Made by a program: the position numbers and the translations under genes
The notes under the pieces: model-generated
Seen by the model: only the letters and a program-made list of their open reading frames with translations
The model's database searches: none
Told to the model about the DNA's origin: nothing
Part shown: positions 23,815 through 36,351 of the stretch, piece after piece
How the letters are laid out: each line of letters begins with the position of its first letter
Position numbering within the stretch: position 1 is the stretch's first letter
Source: Lojkania enalia
Lineage: Eukaryota; Ascomycota; Dothideomycetes; Pleosporales
Direction: 5' to 3'
NCBI GenBank assembly: GCA_010094045.1
Contig: ML986578.1
Span: forward strand, 682,001-746,000
DNA: 64,000 nt

Positions 23815-26747
23815 ATGTTCGCGAGACTCACATGCTCTCCTCCCTTGGGGCAGGCTACAACTGTGTCTTCTGATAAACATTCTGTAAGTTCGATGCTCTA
23901 GATTCATGGTGCTACTACTCCATGTTGAAGCCACCGACGAAGAGCTTAGCAGTGAGCTTGATGTGGCTTCTCAATATTATATGCCCTTCAATTTGGCGTT
24001 ATTGGCCCGAATGGTGTATAGAATAGTCCGGAATATATGGGCTATAAATATTCGCTTACTTGATAAACAGGTTAGATTCACAATCCTCCTTGAAAGCTCC
24101 AGCACAGAGGAAAAGCCATGGCTCGTTGCTCTTTGGCATAACTTCAAGGACCGGCAGAAATGGACAAGTTTGACTTTGCAACCACTCTCGGAGCCACCGT
24201 CGGTTGTATGAAATTCGAAATGATTGCCCTACGATTGAGCTAATGATTCAAAGATGGTTGTAAATTCTGATACTAATTTGCGACGCCAATGGTTTGCGGG
24301 TGACCTTGTCGGGCTTCCGGCTCACGGTTCGTCTATTTCATTTACTGTTACCTTTAGAGCGACAGAGAATGAGCCCTGGAAGTGGGCAAATGAGCAATTT
24401 TCGACCTCTGATGGCCATATAATCTATCGGACCAAGCAGCTGCCAAGGGAGGAGTTGGCTTACTATCTCGATGGGCTGCCTTCATATCTTCAAATTCAGA
24501 GGGAGAGGAGTGATACTCCCGGCACAGTGCTCTGGTCAATCACTAGCCCAGTGAACGCGGCTTCAGGCAATGTATCTGGCTATTCCAATAACAAATTAGG
24601 AAAGCCAACCTCTTTCTCACGTTGGTTTGCCCTGGTACGCTTATGGTCGCCTTGGCTAGCACCTCGCCAGGGCAAGGGAAGCTTTCAGCCAGACAAGGAA
24701 GCTGTTCTGGCAGCCTTTGAGCGCAAGGACGGATCTCATCTCGCCATACTTGCAGTCAGTGGCATCGAAAATATATTGACGTGTCTACGCCATGAAGATG
24801 GGTTTGTCACTATTGACTCACGCAACGATAGCGAGAAAGATGGCGTCGCTAGGTTGATAGCAGCTACTGGTAACACCTTGGAATATGCTATTGCCGCGGT
24901 AATGTATCACGCCCGAAAGCTCGTAATGAAATACGCCACAGCATCTGGAGAAGTGGCACGAGAAACAGAGGCATTGAATGAAGACTTCAATCCCAAATGG
25001 CTAGAGAATTGGTACGATGGATTAACTTACTGTACTTGGAATGGCCTCGGCCAAAATCTTAACGAGCAAAAAGTCTTTGACGCGTTAGACTCCCTACAGA
25101 AGAATGATATCAACGGTATACAGCTTCCCGATACTTCCTTCGAGCTTCTCTGATCCGTTGAATAGTTACCACCTTGATCATAGATGACAACTGGCAGAGC
25201 CTCGTAGGTGCCGTTCTATCGCCTCTGTGCGCATTACAACGCTTATCGTTAGATAGAATCAGGAAGGCGGAGATCAATTTGCAAATGCTTGGATGGAGTT
25301 CGAAGCAACCAAAATCGGCTTTCCCCGAGGTCTAAAAGCTACAGTAAGCGACATTCGGAGCAAGCATAAGAATATCAAACACGTTGCGGTTTGGCACGCA
25401 CTATTCGGCTATTGGGGTGGTATAGCCCCAGAGGGTAAAATCGCTAAAGAATACAAGACAATTGGTGTTCGCAAGAGGAGAGGCGTATCTGAAGGGCGCA
25501 TGCTTGTCGTCGCCGAAGAGGACGTGAACAGATTCTACAAGGACTTTTATCAATTTCTCAGCTCTTCTGGGGTGGACTCAGTCAAGACGGACGCCCAATT
25601 CTTCTTGGATGAGCTAGACGATGCAAACGATCGCAGGGATCTTACTATAGCTTACCAGGACGCTTGGAGTATAAACCAGCTACGTTATTTTTCTGGCAAA
25701 GCAATTTCCTGTATGTCCCAGGCGCCCCAGATCATCTTCCATTCCCAGCTTCCATCCAATAAGCCGCAGATTCTTCTCAGAAATTCGGACGATTTCTTTC
25801 CGGAGGTTCCCGCATCCCACCCCTGGCACATCTTCTGTAATGCGCACAACGCTATCCTCAACCAGTATCTCAACATCCTTCCCGACTGGGACATGTTTCA
25901 GACTTCACATGACTGGGCCTTCTTCCACGGTGCCGCTCGCGCCATTTCTGGAGGACCCATCTATATCACTGATGTTCCCGGGCAACACAACATTGACCTC
26001 ATCAATCAGATGACGGGAAAAACGCCGCGTGGTGATACAGTAATCCTGCGGCCACATACGGTCGGCAAGAGTACGCATGCGTACAATTCGTATGATGATC
26101 CTGTTCTTCTTAAAGTGAGCACATATGTGGGTATGGCTCGGACTGGTGTTAGTATTTTGGGCATCTTCAACTGCACGCAAAGGCCACTGGCAGAACTGAT
26201 TGGCCTCGATCAATTTCCAGGCACGGAAAGCGGTACATACCTAATTCGAAGTCATACTAGTGAACAGATCACCAAACCAACAACTACGAAGACCAACAAC
26301 GCGCTTGTACATATAGAGCTACCCGTTCGAGGATGGGAGATCTTATCTGCTTTCCCTCTTTTGTCCTTCAAGCTAGAGCGTACACACCTAACTAAAGGTC
26401 CCGTTGACATCTCTATAGCTAACCTTGGACTACTGGGCAAGATGACTGGGGCAGCCGCGGTTGTGAATACAGACAGCTACATTGAAAGGTCATCCGGAAG
26501 ATTGAGGATTTGGACATCATTGAAGGCGTTGGGAACATACGGTCTGTTCATCTCTGATCTCGGCAAGCGCTCGCTTAAGGACGATTTCCTCGCTACCATC
26601 TTTGGAAAACCAATCCCTCTCGATTGTGTCAAGGTCAGCAATACTTGTGCGGATGTTCTCGAGATTGATGTAGCACGTGCATGGAAGGAGACTGATTCGC
26701 AAGCTGGATGGAGCAATGAAGTCGCTGTGGAGGTTGTGATTCGGTAG
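23815..26747 (+). CDS. Raffinose synthase/SIP1-type GH36 alpha-galactosidase family protein
   Basis: Five exons: 23815-23883, 24071-24205, 24254-25115, 25166-25203 and 25257-26747 (864 aa). Exon 4 is only 38 bp and restores the diagnostic run NVTTLIIDDNWQSL. The protein has an N-terminal beta-sandwich (MFARLTCSPPLGQATTVSS, RRQWFAGDLVGLPAHG), a TIM-barrel core, and a C-terminal beta domain. The catalytic nucleophile Asp is predicted in VKTDAQFF (about residue 480) and the acid/base Asp in LPDWDMFQT (about 578-580). AVWHALFGYWGGI and the HAYNSYDDPVLLKV segment support the family. Length matches fungal homologues of plant seed-imbibition/raffinose synthase proteins. It probably acts on raffinose-family or related alpha-galactosides inside the cell (no signal peptide). 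Whether it hydrolyses or transfers galactose is not decidable here. The first intron (187 bp) is long. Confidence 0.9.
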
Positions 26748-29268
26748 GAAATGCGAGTTTAAATGAGAGCATTGTGTGCCAAATTGCCTAGAAAACCTGG
26801 GTTACGTCCGTACAAAACGACATTCTCTTATCCTAAGGTATTTATTTCAAGTTTACAAAAACACGTCTACTGTGCGTTCACTTTCCTAGCCTCACTTCAT
26901 ACGCTACATCATCTCACAATAGAGTCTCTGCAGTTCCATGCCGTTGCCTATTCCGTTATAGATTAACACTAATTCAGAATGCTGTAGTGTACTTTCACCG
27001 TCCTTCCGTTCGTAGGCTAACGAAAGAGCGCTAGTACATAGAAAGCGGTAGAAGTTAAACAAGGCCTTCGGGCTGTACTAGAACAAGTGAATATCAGTTC
27101 GTCCTTTCTTCGTGCTCGTGTTTCATGACTGGCAACCGGCGTGTTCCTGAATGAGACGTAATTTAACGTGCGGTGAAAGCTGCGTCTCGCTAGCGCCCCT
27201 CAGAGCCTGTTATAACCACACTCTTCTCCTCACATATTCCATCTCCAAACTCCTTCCGCACTCCTTCCGCAATGCCCGCAGAGTACATCCAGAAACAAGG
27301 AGTTCTACTTTTTCTTCTACCACCTCTACAACATAGTAGATCACGCCAACGTCTTCATAGCAGCCTGGAATCATGCTGTCATCGGGAGGGTAATCAAGGG
27401 CATTATTTTATCAGCAACGGGGACGCTCTAGGCCTATTCGAGCACACCATTGCTATTCGCAGGCAAACTCCTCAACGACTCCGAGGGCACAGAAGCAATT
27501 ATCCACCCATATCACAACTTCCCGACTCACGAGAATTTCCCTAACACCACCTGCTTCTCTCCATCCAAGCTCGATATTTCGTTCTGTTCTCCAACTAGCA
27601 TTGTTCCTTCGCAGGGTATACCATTTGTTTGAATACTAGCTCCTTTGGCGGTACTAATCTTCACGCTCTTACTCATTTCCCTTGTCAATATGCACTATAA
27701 CAGCAACAATCACATTCTCCCGCCAAATCTACCCGAGATCGTCGTTCCATCAGCACTCTATCCTGCTATCACCCGTCATTCCAACACTCGGGTCTCCCGC
27801 TGGTGCAGGAATACATTCCGAGAGCTTGCACTGCAAATTGTTATGGACAGCGTGATATGCCATATTCAGCGGCAATTAGCAATCGAGAAGAGTATCTTGG
27901 AAGTGAAGCATTTGGGAAATATCCGGGAAATCGAAAGTCGACATCATGAGATCTAGCAATCACATAGAATTCTATATATCCTTATCAGTCGGGCTATGGC
28001 CCAAGCTTTTGAGTACTAGTTAGCCAGGCTCAAGCAGGGGAAGAAAGCCCTTGAAGAGAAAGTCGGGGTACTCGAAAGGAAAGCTGCAAAAAGATCCCAG
28101 CCCTCTCCCTATCTCCTCTGGTCAGCATCTCCACAGAAACCCTCCCACCGAGCCATAGAACCTCAACTCTCTCCCCGTCAACTCCCACCAGTGTCTCCAC
28201 AATGCCCCTTCCATCGAGCCACGGTAGTCCGCAAAGCCCTTCTCCCGGACTCTCCTCAATGTTACCTCCATCAAACGTTCCGACAGGCCCGCGAAACATA
28301 ATCAACCGGCGTCAGAATATCCAGTCTCAAGGTCGAAGTGGATATCAAAGTCGGCCCGGGAGCTCTGATCAAAGCTCTGTTAGGGCAGACGCCGCCAGTC
28401 CCGAACAGTACTATTGCCGGAATTATCCAGATTATGAATTCTGTAAGCTCAGGTCACGTGCCTGATCAGCTATGCAGCCCTTGACTAAGCAGTCTCATGT
28501 ACTATATATTCCCCCGCCGTACCTTGACCGAGAGGTCGAAGGGAACAACACAGCACACCATCAATACATCTATCTATACCACCCTATACGGTCTCTACCC
28601 CCTCCTGCTTACAAGTTCCTATCCAAGGCTGGACTTTATCAGCATATCGACATGTGTAATATAAACAAAAAACATGGGCTTACAAGGATGGAATGTAAGC
28701 TAGAAAGATAGGGGAAGACATGGTTAGGTCTCCCCTAAGATCTTTTTGGAGGAGTTTGCAGGAGGTATGGGCGTAAAGATATAAAGGATAGTTTTGGTAT
28801 AATTTTTATTTAGGATGGATTGGGGGGTCGTATATAAGGGTCGGATTCTGGGTGAGGTTGTGTCAGGATATATATTAGGATTGGGATGATATAAAGTATA
28901 TGTCAAGTATCAAGGCAGATGAGGAGAAGAACTGTGTTGATTCACATCTATAGAGGATCAGGGCTATTTATTCTGTCTGTCCTAGGTATCACATGATATC
29001 AGGGCTAATCCATAACAAGGATCATGCGATACATATAACCTTATAGTATAGATTTGGTTCTAGGGTTTTTGGGGTGGAGTGGGACAGCATGATCACAAAA
29101 CGCCTCGTAGACATCTCAATAAAGCCGGCGTAGTGCCCTAAACATGGAATTTAGATGTACTTTCTATAACTTTCAGTAGTGATTGATACTCTATATTACT
29201 CTCGCAAGGACGAGATGCGAAAATCGAGTCTTTGTTACAATAATAATTCCTAATATACAGTACACGTT
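26748..29268. pseudogene. Decayed region with protein-like islands
   Basis: No intact gene. On the plus strand, about 27288-27420 reads NKEFYFFFYHLYNIVDHANV and onward with no stop for some 45 codons, then meets a TAG. Another piece at 27780-27955 has strongly protein-like content (RELALQIVMDSVICHIQRQL). A third (about 28202-28465) is Pro/Ser-rich. They sit in different frames with stops between and fit a broken gene or several relics. The family is unknown. From 28500 to 29250 the DNA is AT-rich and featureless. Confidence 0.35.
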
Positions 29269-31913
29269 CTAGAATAACTGACTGTCGGCAAGAGACAGCA
29301 TACTTTCGAGAAACACGTTGTTGTCAAATCCAACTTCAAGCGGAAGATTGTCTTTCAGATCTTCGAAACCAACCATATCGATGTCTAAAGATGGAGGTGC
29401 CCACGCATCATTCGCCGTCAATGGGCATGCAATAGATGTTGCTTGGACTTGGTCTATCTCCGAAGCTTGGCCTAGTAACGTTGCTGGACCAATGTCAGTA
29501 GGGAAAGGCTGAGTAGTCCCAGAGAGAGGACGAGTTGGCTGCGCATTTTCCAGTTTCTTCAAACGTTCAATAAGTAAAGAATTGATGAGTCGGACGCCGT
29601 GGATTGCTAGAGAACTGCTTGGACAATTTTGTAAAGTTTTGATAGCCTTGTCAATCCATATCTGATCCTCGCGCGCTTCAGTCTCTTGGCTTGATCGATG
29701 GAAAAGATCAAGTGCAAGAGTTAACCCTGATGTGACTAGAAAAGCCTAATTAAATGATTAGTAATCATGTTGAATGATAGTGATATCTGTTCCCGGTGCA
29801 GTACCTGTTCAACCCACCATTGTGGCTCATTCTCTTCGCGCTCAGTAGAAGTTTGCGAAATAATAGTTTTAGCGGCGTCTACACATGCCCATCGGCTATA
29901 TGCATACTTCGAAGATTTAAAACTCTTGTTGAAGAAGATCTGATGCATCATGATGATCTTGTGGGAGCAGGATATTTGATGCAATCGTCTAACCCACACT
30001 ACCCATCTTGGCCACGACGGGTTAATGGGTGTACGAGGAGAGAGAACTTTGGGGATCTTTTCGGCTGCCATTTCACGCATTTTGGTATCGAATTTTAATA
30101 CTACAGTGTATTTTGTCGTCATATCAGTTGCATCTTGAACTTCATCCTGATAGCGAATTAAAAGCCGAGCAACGTCGTTGAGGTGATTGGTATGATGAGC
30201 AATGTTGGGAATATCATCAGTGATAGGATCCATAGTTTCCTCATCATAGAATCCCGGCTTGATTGATGAGAAATGGCGTGGCTGGATGTTGTATAGTCCT
30301 TGGGAAGTCGTACAAATCCAGTCCTGTGAGGTGATTGCGTACCAGATCCGACGGCCTATTTCGCGTTGGACCAAGGCTTGTTTCTGCTCAGAATTGAGTC
30401 CAGTAGCTTTATTGTCGTCTGGATGAGGCCCAAGCCTGACAGAGTTAGACGGAAATGCTAGCAGTGCTTAAAGAATCCTACCTGTGTAGTGAAAGACCTC
30501 TAGCAATAGAAATAGCAGCACTCTGATACACTGCAAATTCTTTCGCAGATCCGACTAGATGCAAGGATGTATGCAAATTAAGAATAGCCTGAACTGAGTA
30601 TACGTGGAAGTTTGAAGCAAAATCTCCTAATATGAGACAGGTAATTGTAGCATTGCCCCAATTCTTTGCTAGTCGAATTTTATCTAAATGAGCGGTCTAA
30701 TCAGCAAAATTTCACAAAACATAAAAATGCCGAGAACTAAATACAATTTAGTTTTAATATCGGCGCCAGAGCTTCAATTGAGTACGTCCAGCAGACACAA
30801 GCCGGAAGCTAAGATCTTCGGTGATAGGCTATGATTGTACTATGACTCTACCAAGTTGGAGTAAGATGGACTTACCAGTGCTTGAGATACCCCATCTAGA
30901 AGAAACAGTATCCGAAGAACCTATGATACTAGCGGAAAGAATCGAAAATAAAAATGCTGTCCAACGCCAGTCGGTATTCTGGGGATCTAGGACATTCGAT
31001 TGCCGATAGGCTTCGTGTAGGGTCTTGCGGAAAGTTGGTCCGTGGTAAATCCCTCCAGACCAGTACATCCTTCAAATTTGAGGCACAATTAGCAAGCTAA
31101 TCGGAAAAGAAGAATCATAACAGGTCCGCTTCGTATAGTAGATTTTTGACTTTGGTGAAACACCAATCAGATGGCTATTCACTAGGCCCAAACTCCTATA
31201 CGCGGATCGAACCTGCTATTTGTATTTAGTCTTACGTACATATATTTCTCATGGTATTCGACCATCTGATAAACTTGCTTCTTTTCAGGTAAAAGCGACC
31301 GTATATGATAGACCTCAACGGCACGGGCTGCTGGCGAAAATCCCCCTGTCATCGGACCACTATCATCAAATTGGCTTGTCTGAGCTTGCTCCGAAGGATT
31401 AATCACCGAATTCTTTGTTTGAAAGTCTGCCGCATCTTTAGACGAGAGCAGTCTTCCGATGCTAACGTCCGTGTATTCGGATCTCCCGAAAGTTACGAAA
31501 TCGAGGTTTGCTGCTTGTTGCTCCGAATCGAGATGCTGACTTTGTGTGCCACCAATTGAAGATATTGTAGAATATGACCGCTCTCGATGAGGGAGAATTC
31601 CATCATGTCCATCCAGATCTCCTCCCCGAAATGGCGGTGGGCTTTCCGGGTCAGACGTAGGTGTTCCAGGCCAGTTTCTATTCCTGGGATGTATCGGATG
31701 GGCTCCACTTAAAGTGGTAGTCGTATGCCTTGCGTCGAGTATCGACCCTTTTCTTGGATACTTTCGATGTATGTTGGGGTTGTATCCATTAATCCATTCT
31801 GTCGTACATAGATGGGCCTCTTTATTCTGCACGCATCTCGAACAGGGTGACTTCCGATCACACTTCTGTCTCCGCATAGAGCACCGGGTACAGGTTTGCC
31901 GAGCTTTGGGCAT
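29269..31913 (-). CDS. Zn2Cys6 transcription factor with fungal-specific TF domain
   Basis: Predicted exons: 31913-31240, 31069-30876, 30683-30482, 30435-29805 and 29745-29269 (725 aa); introns 170, 192, 46 and 59 bp. The N-terminal binuclear zinc cluster is complete: C8-x2-C-x6-C-x5-C-x2-C-x8-C36 (TCTRCSMRRQKCDRKSPCSRC). A Ser/Thr-rich linker leads to the middle homology region: YWSGGIYHGPTFRKTL, LAKNWGNATITCLILGDF, FHVYSVQAILNLHTSLHL, SIARGLSLHRLGPHPDD and REIGRRIWYAITSQDW. The C-terminal tail is acidic/hydrophobic and may be an activation region. The ATG at 31913 is preferred to one at 32033 because it places the zinc cluster at the usual N-terminal position. The two long introns might hide small exons. 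It lies 653 bp downstream of an MFS transporter gene on the same strand, a common regulator-transporter arrangement; the inducer is unknown. Confidence 0.87.
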
Positions 31914-32566
31914 CTCTGAGGCTCGATTTGGTAAGTTGTTACGATCGTACAGGGAAATGGGCAGGAGAGGAATGGAATACTGTATAATGAAATAATCGTA
32001 CATTCTCGTACAAAGCCACTTGTACGACGCCAAGACCGGATTACGAAATCCTTCCGGACCTATCCTTCAGCGATCGTCACTAGCTTCTGTGCTATGTATG
32101 TCTACAATTCAGCAATAACTTAATGAGATTTAGACCTAAAATCATGCCTTACATATTTATCAGGGGTTTGGTTACCGTGTTTGCTCGACATGGAATCTTA
32201 ATGGCAGCGATTCGGCTCTGTGTTCTCCTAGAATCCTTGTGAAGTCGCATCAGTTAGAAGAGCGGTGACCGGGAAGCTTTAGACATTTATCGGGGCTTTG
32301 GAATTAATTAACCGTATTGTCGAACGTTCTCGGAGATCTCAGACTCCATTGACACAAACCTGTAAGTATTCATGATTTTGACTCTGTAACCAGTAGTTCT
32401 CTAGCCAGTCGACCTTTACTCTGAATATTGGACTCAAAACTATCTATGCAAATTCCAAAATATGAGGGGAAATTTAGGCCTTCTTGAATACCCCATACCA
32501 TTTAAGATCAATGTCTTTTAACGGCTTTTTGATGTAATATGTCGAACACAGAACATCTGCTCGAGT
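31914..32566. other. Spacer between MFS gene and TF gene
   Basis: 653 bp with no coding frame of note. It should hold the MFS terminator and the TF promoter. Confidence 0.5.
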
Positions 32567-34029
32567 TCAAATCTTGACAAAAAGCTTCCATCCGGCAACA
32601 ACCTGCCTCGTGCAAACAAACAACGTTGCTCCAGCTAGAAGCATTACTCCTGCAAATATGTTGAGTCCATGGAAACCTCCATGATTTCGATCAACAATTG
32701 CTCCAGCTATTGGATTCTCCGCCAAACCAGCGAAACTGTGATTGATAGAGTCAGATCTATGCTTCTAAAGTGAGTGTTTGGGGGACTTACGAAGTGATTG
32801 AGAATAAAACCCCCGTCCTCACGCCTATTTGCTCGACTTTAGAGATGTGTGCAATTTGTGCAGGGGCAAGGGCGACATAGGCACCGGATGCGAAGCCGTA
32901 GAGGGCGGCGAAGACAATGAAGGCGGCATTGCTAGATGCTGGTAGCGCAAGGGCTAGAACTAGGATGCCCGCAAAATATGACATGAACATCTGCATATTG
33001 AAGCGGCCGACTTTATCGGCGACGATACCCGGGACAATACGTCCAAAGATACTAAAGTGGAGTTAACGAAAGCAATAATTTGTACCGTTGCAAGAGTGAT
33101 AGCACATACCTCGCAGCGTTCAAAATTGGAATCAGATAACCGGCCAAATGAGAAGGCATTCCATTGGACAGAGCTTGGATTTCGACGAAATTGATCGGTA
33201 TAAAGACTCCCATAAAGAACACAAACGATGCTGCGGTAGTCAAAACGAACCGGGGATCTTTGAAGGTCTCGAAGAATACTGCGAGCCTGAAGGCTCGGGG
33301 TTGAGGAGGTAGACGGGATTTGATAGTAAGATTAGCAATTATGAGTAGTCCGAGTAATAAAAAAGCACAGGCTCTCATCGTCCAGCCGAAGCCAACGTCC
33401 GGGATCAAGTGGTTTGTCATTATGGGGAATATTACACCGCCCAATCCAGAGCCGGCAGCCATCATGCCGAAAGCAGCACCTCGCTTCTTGAAGAACCAAG
33501 TGGTGACGCTGCTTGCTGCGCATGTAAATATGCAGTTGAGTCCAAGCGGGCTGCAAATTCCTTGAGCGAGAACAAATTGCCAGTATTCTTTGCACAGACT
33601 GGTCATCATAACCCCGAAGACATGGAAAAAACTGCCGAATAGGAGGATGTATCGAGGACCGTAGTTGTCGAAGAGGAAACCAACAATTGGCCCCGGGAGG
33701 AACATTACGAAGATCTCGCACGAAGCAATCCATGCTATTGTACTTGGCGAATAGTTTTTTAGTTGATTGGCCTGATAATAGCTCTGAAAGACTCCGATGC
33801 AGTTCAGCCACCCAAAACTACAGAATAGCGCGCAAAAGGTACCGAGGAGGCACAACCATGCATCTCTGCCGCCGTCTGGGAATTGGCTCGGATGCGATGG
33901 GCTCATAGCCTCGATATTTGGGGCTACTGTACCGTCTTGCTTCTCTCCAAACGGGCCTTGCTCGAGGTCGTCCGCACCTCTCTTTATTGAGTCCTCTAAC
34001 GAGGGGACCGAGCTAGTTGGCTTTGACAT
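32567..34029 (-). CDS. MFS transporter, monocarboxylate (MCT) type
   Basis: Exons 34029-33110, 33051-32791 and 32735-32567 (449 aa); introns 58 and 54 bp. A hydrophilic N-terminal arm (MSKPTSSVPSLEDSIKRGAD) precedes about 12 membrane segments. The MCT signature region is clear: DGGRDAWLCLLGTFCALFCS, SFGWLNCIGVFQSYY, LPGPIVGFLFDNYGPRYILL, and FKKRGAAFGMMAAGSGLGGV for the loop before TM5. The second half has IFGRIVPGIVADKVGRFNM (the motif A-like loop) and ends GWKLFVKI. Fungal relatives move monocarboxylates, riboflavin or small metabolites across the plasma membrane; the substrate is not inferable. It is the upstream neighbour of the Zn2Cys6 regulator, which may control it. Confidence 0.88.
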
Positions 34030-36351
34030 AGTGTTGTGCGAGGAAGGGTAACGGGTTTTTTGGGATTTATGGAGGGGGGGTCGGTGAGCGTTGAATGCAA
34101 AATAATAAAAAAAAGTTAAAGAATGCGCTAAAAGTTCAAATGTTACTTCAGGAGCCTTGCAGATGCTTACTTGTATACGATGTTGGAAGGGGACATCTAT
34201 ATAATAAGACGATGTCCTATCGATGTACGACATGTACGAACCCCTATCCCCGAACTCTGAAGTCAGACACAGCCTTGTATGAAACTTCCGGTATTACTGC
34301 GTCATAGTCCCTTAAGCAAAAAACACCGCTACAATTAGTGTGGTGTAAATGACTGCCGTTCAAAAATCATCTATCGGCTGTGGTATAAAAGCGAAGGACC
34401 GAGACGGCCAATTTCGAAGACCGAAACCTACCGGACAACACTTACGGGCGTAAGGCATGCTTGGCCTTTACCAGAGTCGGTAGATATATGATGTCTACCT
34501 TTTGAGCTTTCAACTTCAGTATTTTCATAGAGAAAAGGGTATTAGAATAATACTACCCCTCCTATTATTATAGCAAACTAGAACTCCGCGTTAGCCTAGA
34601 TGCGGCTGTGGTGTTATTCATCCAATTCAGATTGGAGGACTAGATACGCCGTTTCTGAATATGAGTAGTTTCATAGAGATGTCATAGAATATATTAGATA
34701 TCGGTATTGCTTGAGCGGAGAGTGTTTTCGCTAAACGAAGATTCGTTGAATAGAATGATTTGAAAGAATCAGGTGACAACTTATAATGGAAGATTGAATA
34801 ATTTTTTTTTCTAGCTAATAGTTCGATTAGACTGTTTATCCGATAAGTCGTATTAAATAATATTTAGTGTATACACATCAAAGCAGACTCCGAATATTTT
34901 CTTAATATGACAAAAAAAAAGTATTGAGAATTAATACTACAGACTCTACACAGAAACAAATTTCTCAACTTAAATAGGACTTAAGGTAGAAAGGGGTTTG
35001 AATGTATGAGTGTAGCAAATAGAAAAATATTAGCAAGTAGCTGTGCCTGTTGCTTCGAGAATTAGAAAGTAATCAAAATATCTTTTCCGTTGACAGATTT
35101 TAGGCACAGTTAAGCTCACTAGTGAACTTGCCGAAAATATCAGATAGCTTTAGGCATGACCTACCACTATAAGTACGGTAACATGGCTATTATAAGTCTA
35201 CCTGAACAAAGCAGCATTTATATATCGGACTGGATCACTAGGAGCATATTTTCCGCTTGTGATAGGACTATTTTCTACAATGGAAAGTCTCCGCTAGTAA
35301 GCTCTACAGGAGGAACATTATGAATTGACCATACATTTACAGATACCGACTATGCAATATAGAGTTCAGATAGTGCTGTAAAGTAGAATATGTGGGCTTT
35401 AATATGATCTCCGAGAATCTCCATTCTCGAAGGGACTGATGACATGAATTGGTTGTCTTTGAAGGTAGGGACATGGGTTCCAATACCTAGAGTGAAGATA
35501 TGAATGTGTTCCCATCTTTAAAGGCGCAATCTACGTAGTGAACGCATATGATGCGAGATAGAACTGTCTCTAACTGGTGGACGCATTGATGTGCTCAATT
35601 CATTACTCTCTTATGCATAAGTATTGCAAGTCTCATCAAGATAGCATTGAGAGAGAGGTTAAAGACATCCTAATGACCCTTGGAATTGTTTCCTACAAGT
35701 GCAGAAGTTCTATCCGAAGGTCTTTTTTGTAATCGATGACTTTGCGCTAGCGGCATGTGACAACGTAAGGGTCAGGGGATGAACAATCATGAAAGTGATG
35801 CGACAGCTAGCAAAATCACGTCTAAGACCGTCAAAGCGGCTGGTGAAGGACCACAAACTCGGTGAATGGTTCCCGGCGAGCCAAAGTTGCGGCTCTTGGG
35901 GTGTCAGCGGGACTCTGGGGCGGGTGGCGCACGGACCCAGATCCCCCCAATTTATCATAGTCAAATATTCTCTTCCTCGAGCCATGCTCCTCACTACGTT
36001 CACCCACAGCACCACCGCCCGCACTTCCTTTTCCCATCATTGTACAATCTCTCCTCCATCGTCAGCTCGACTCGTGGGGAGCTTTCTATATACTGCCATC
36101 TAATTCGCCTATCCTATACTTCCTTGACCTCCTCTGCGTGCTGCTTTTGCTGCTACCGCTTCGCCTCCGCTCTCCCCAGGTCTAACTAAGCCCGTGCATT
36201 ACCAGAGTTGCCTCCCTCGTGACTGACAGTCGCGACTTGCTCGGTTCATAGGCACCATCCGCTTTTCCATCCGCTCCAGCATATATTCAACGTCGCGTCA
36301 TCCGCTAGACTAGCCGGTCCCAATCCCCAATCCGTTCGCCAACCTATCAAG
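34030..36351. other. AT-rich gene-free region, then G3BP promoter
   Basis: From about 34300 to 35750 the DNA is AT-rich and full of stops in all frames, with no gene or repeat recognised; it could be an ancient RIP-degraded repeat. From about 35950 to 36350 the plus strand becomes pyrimidine-rich (many CTCC/TTCC runs), typical of a fungal core promoter and 5' leader for the gene at 36352. Confidence 0.45.

Noticed and set aside
29269..34029. Secondary-metabolite gene cluster
   Set aside because: Only a regulator and a transporter are present; no PKS, NRPS, terpene synthase, P450 or other tailoring enzyme lies nearby.
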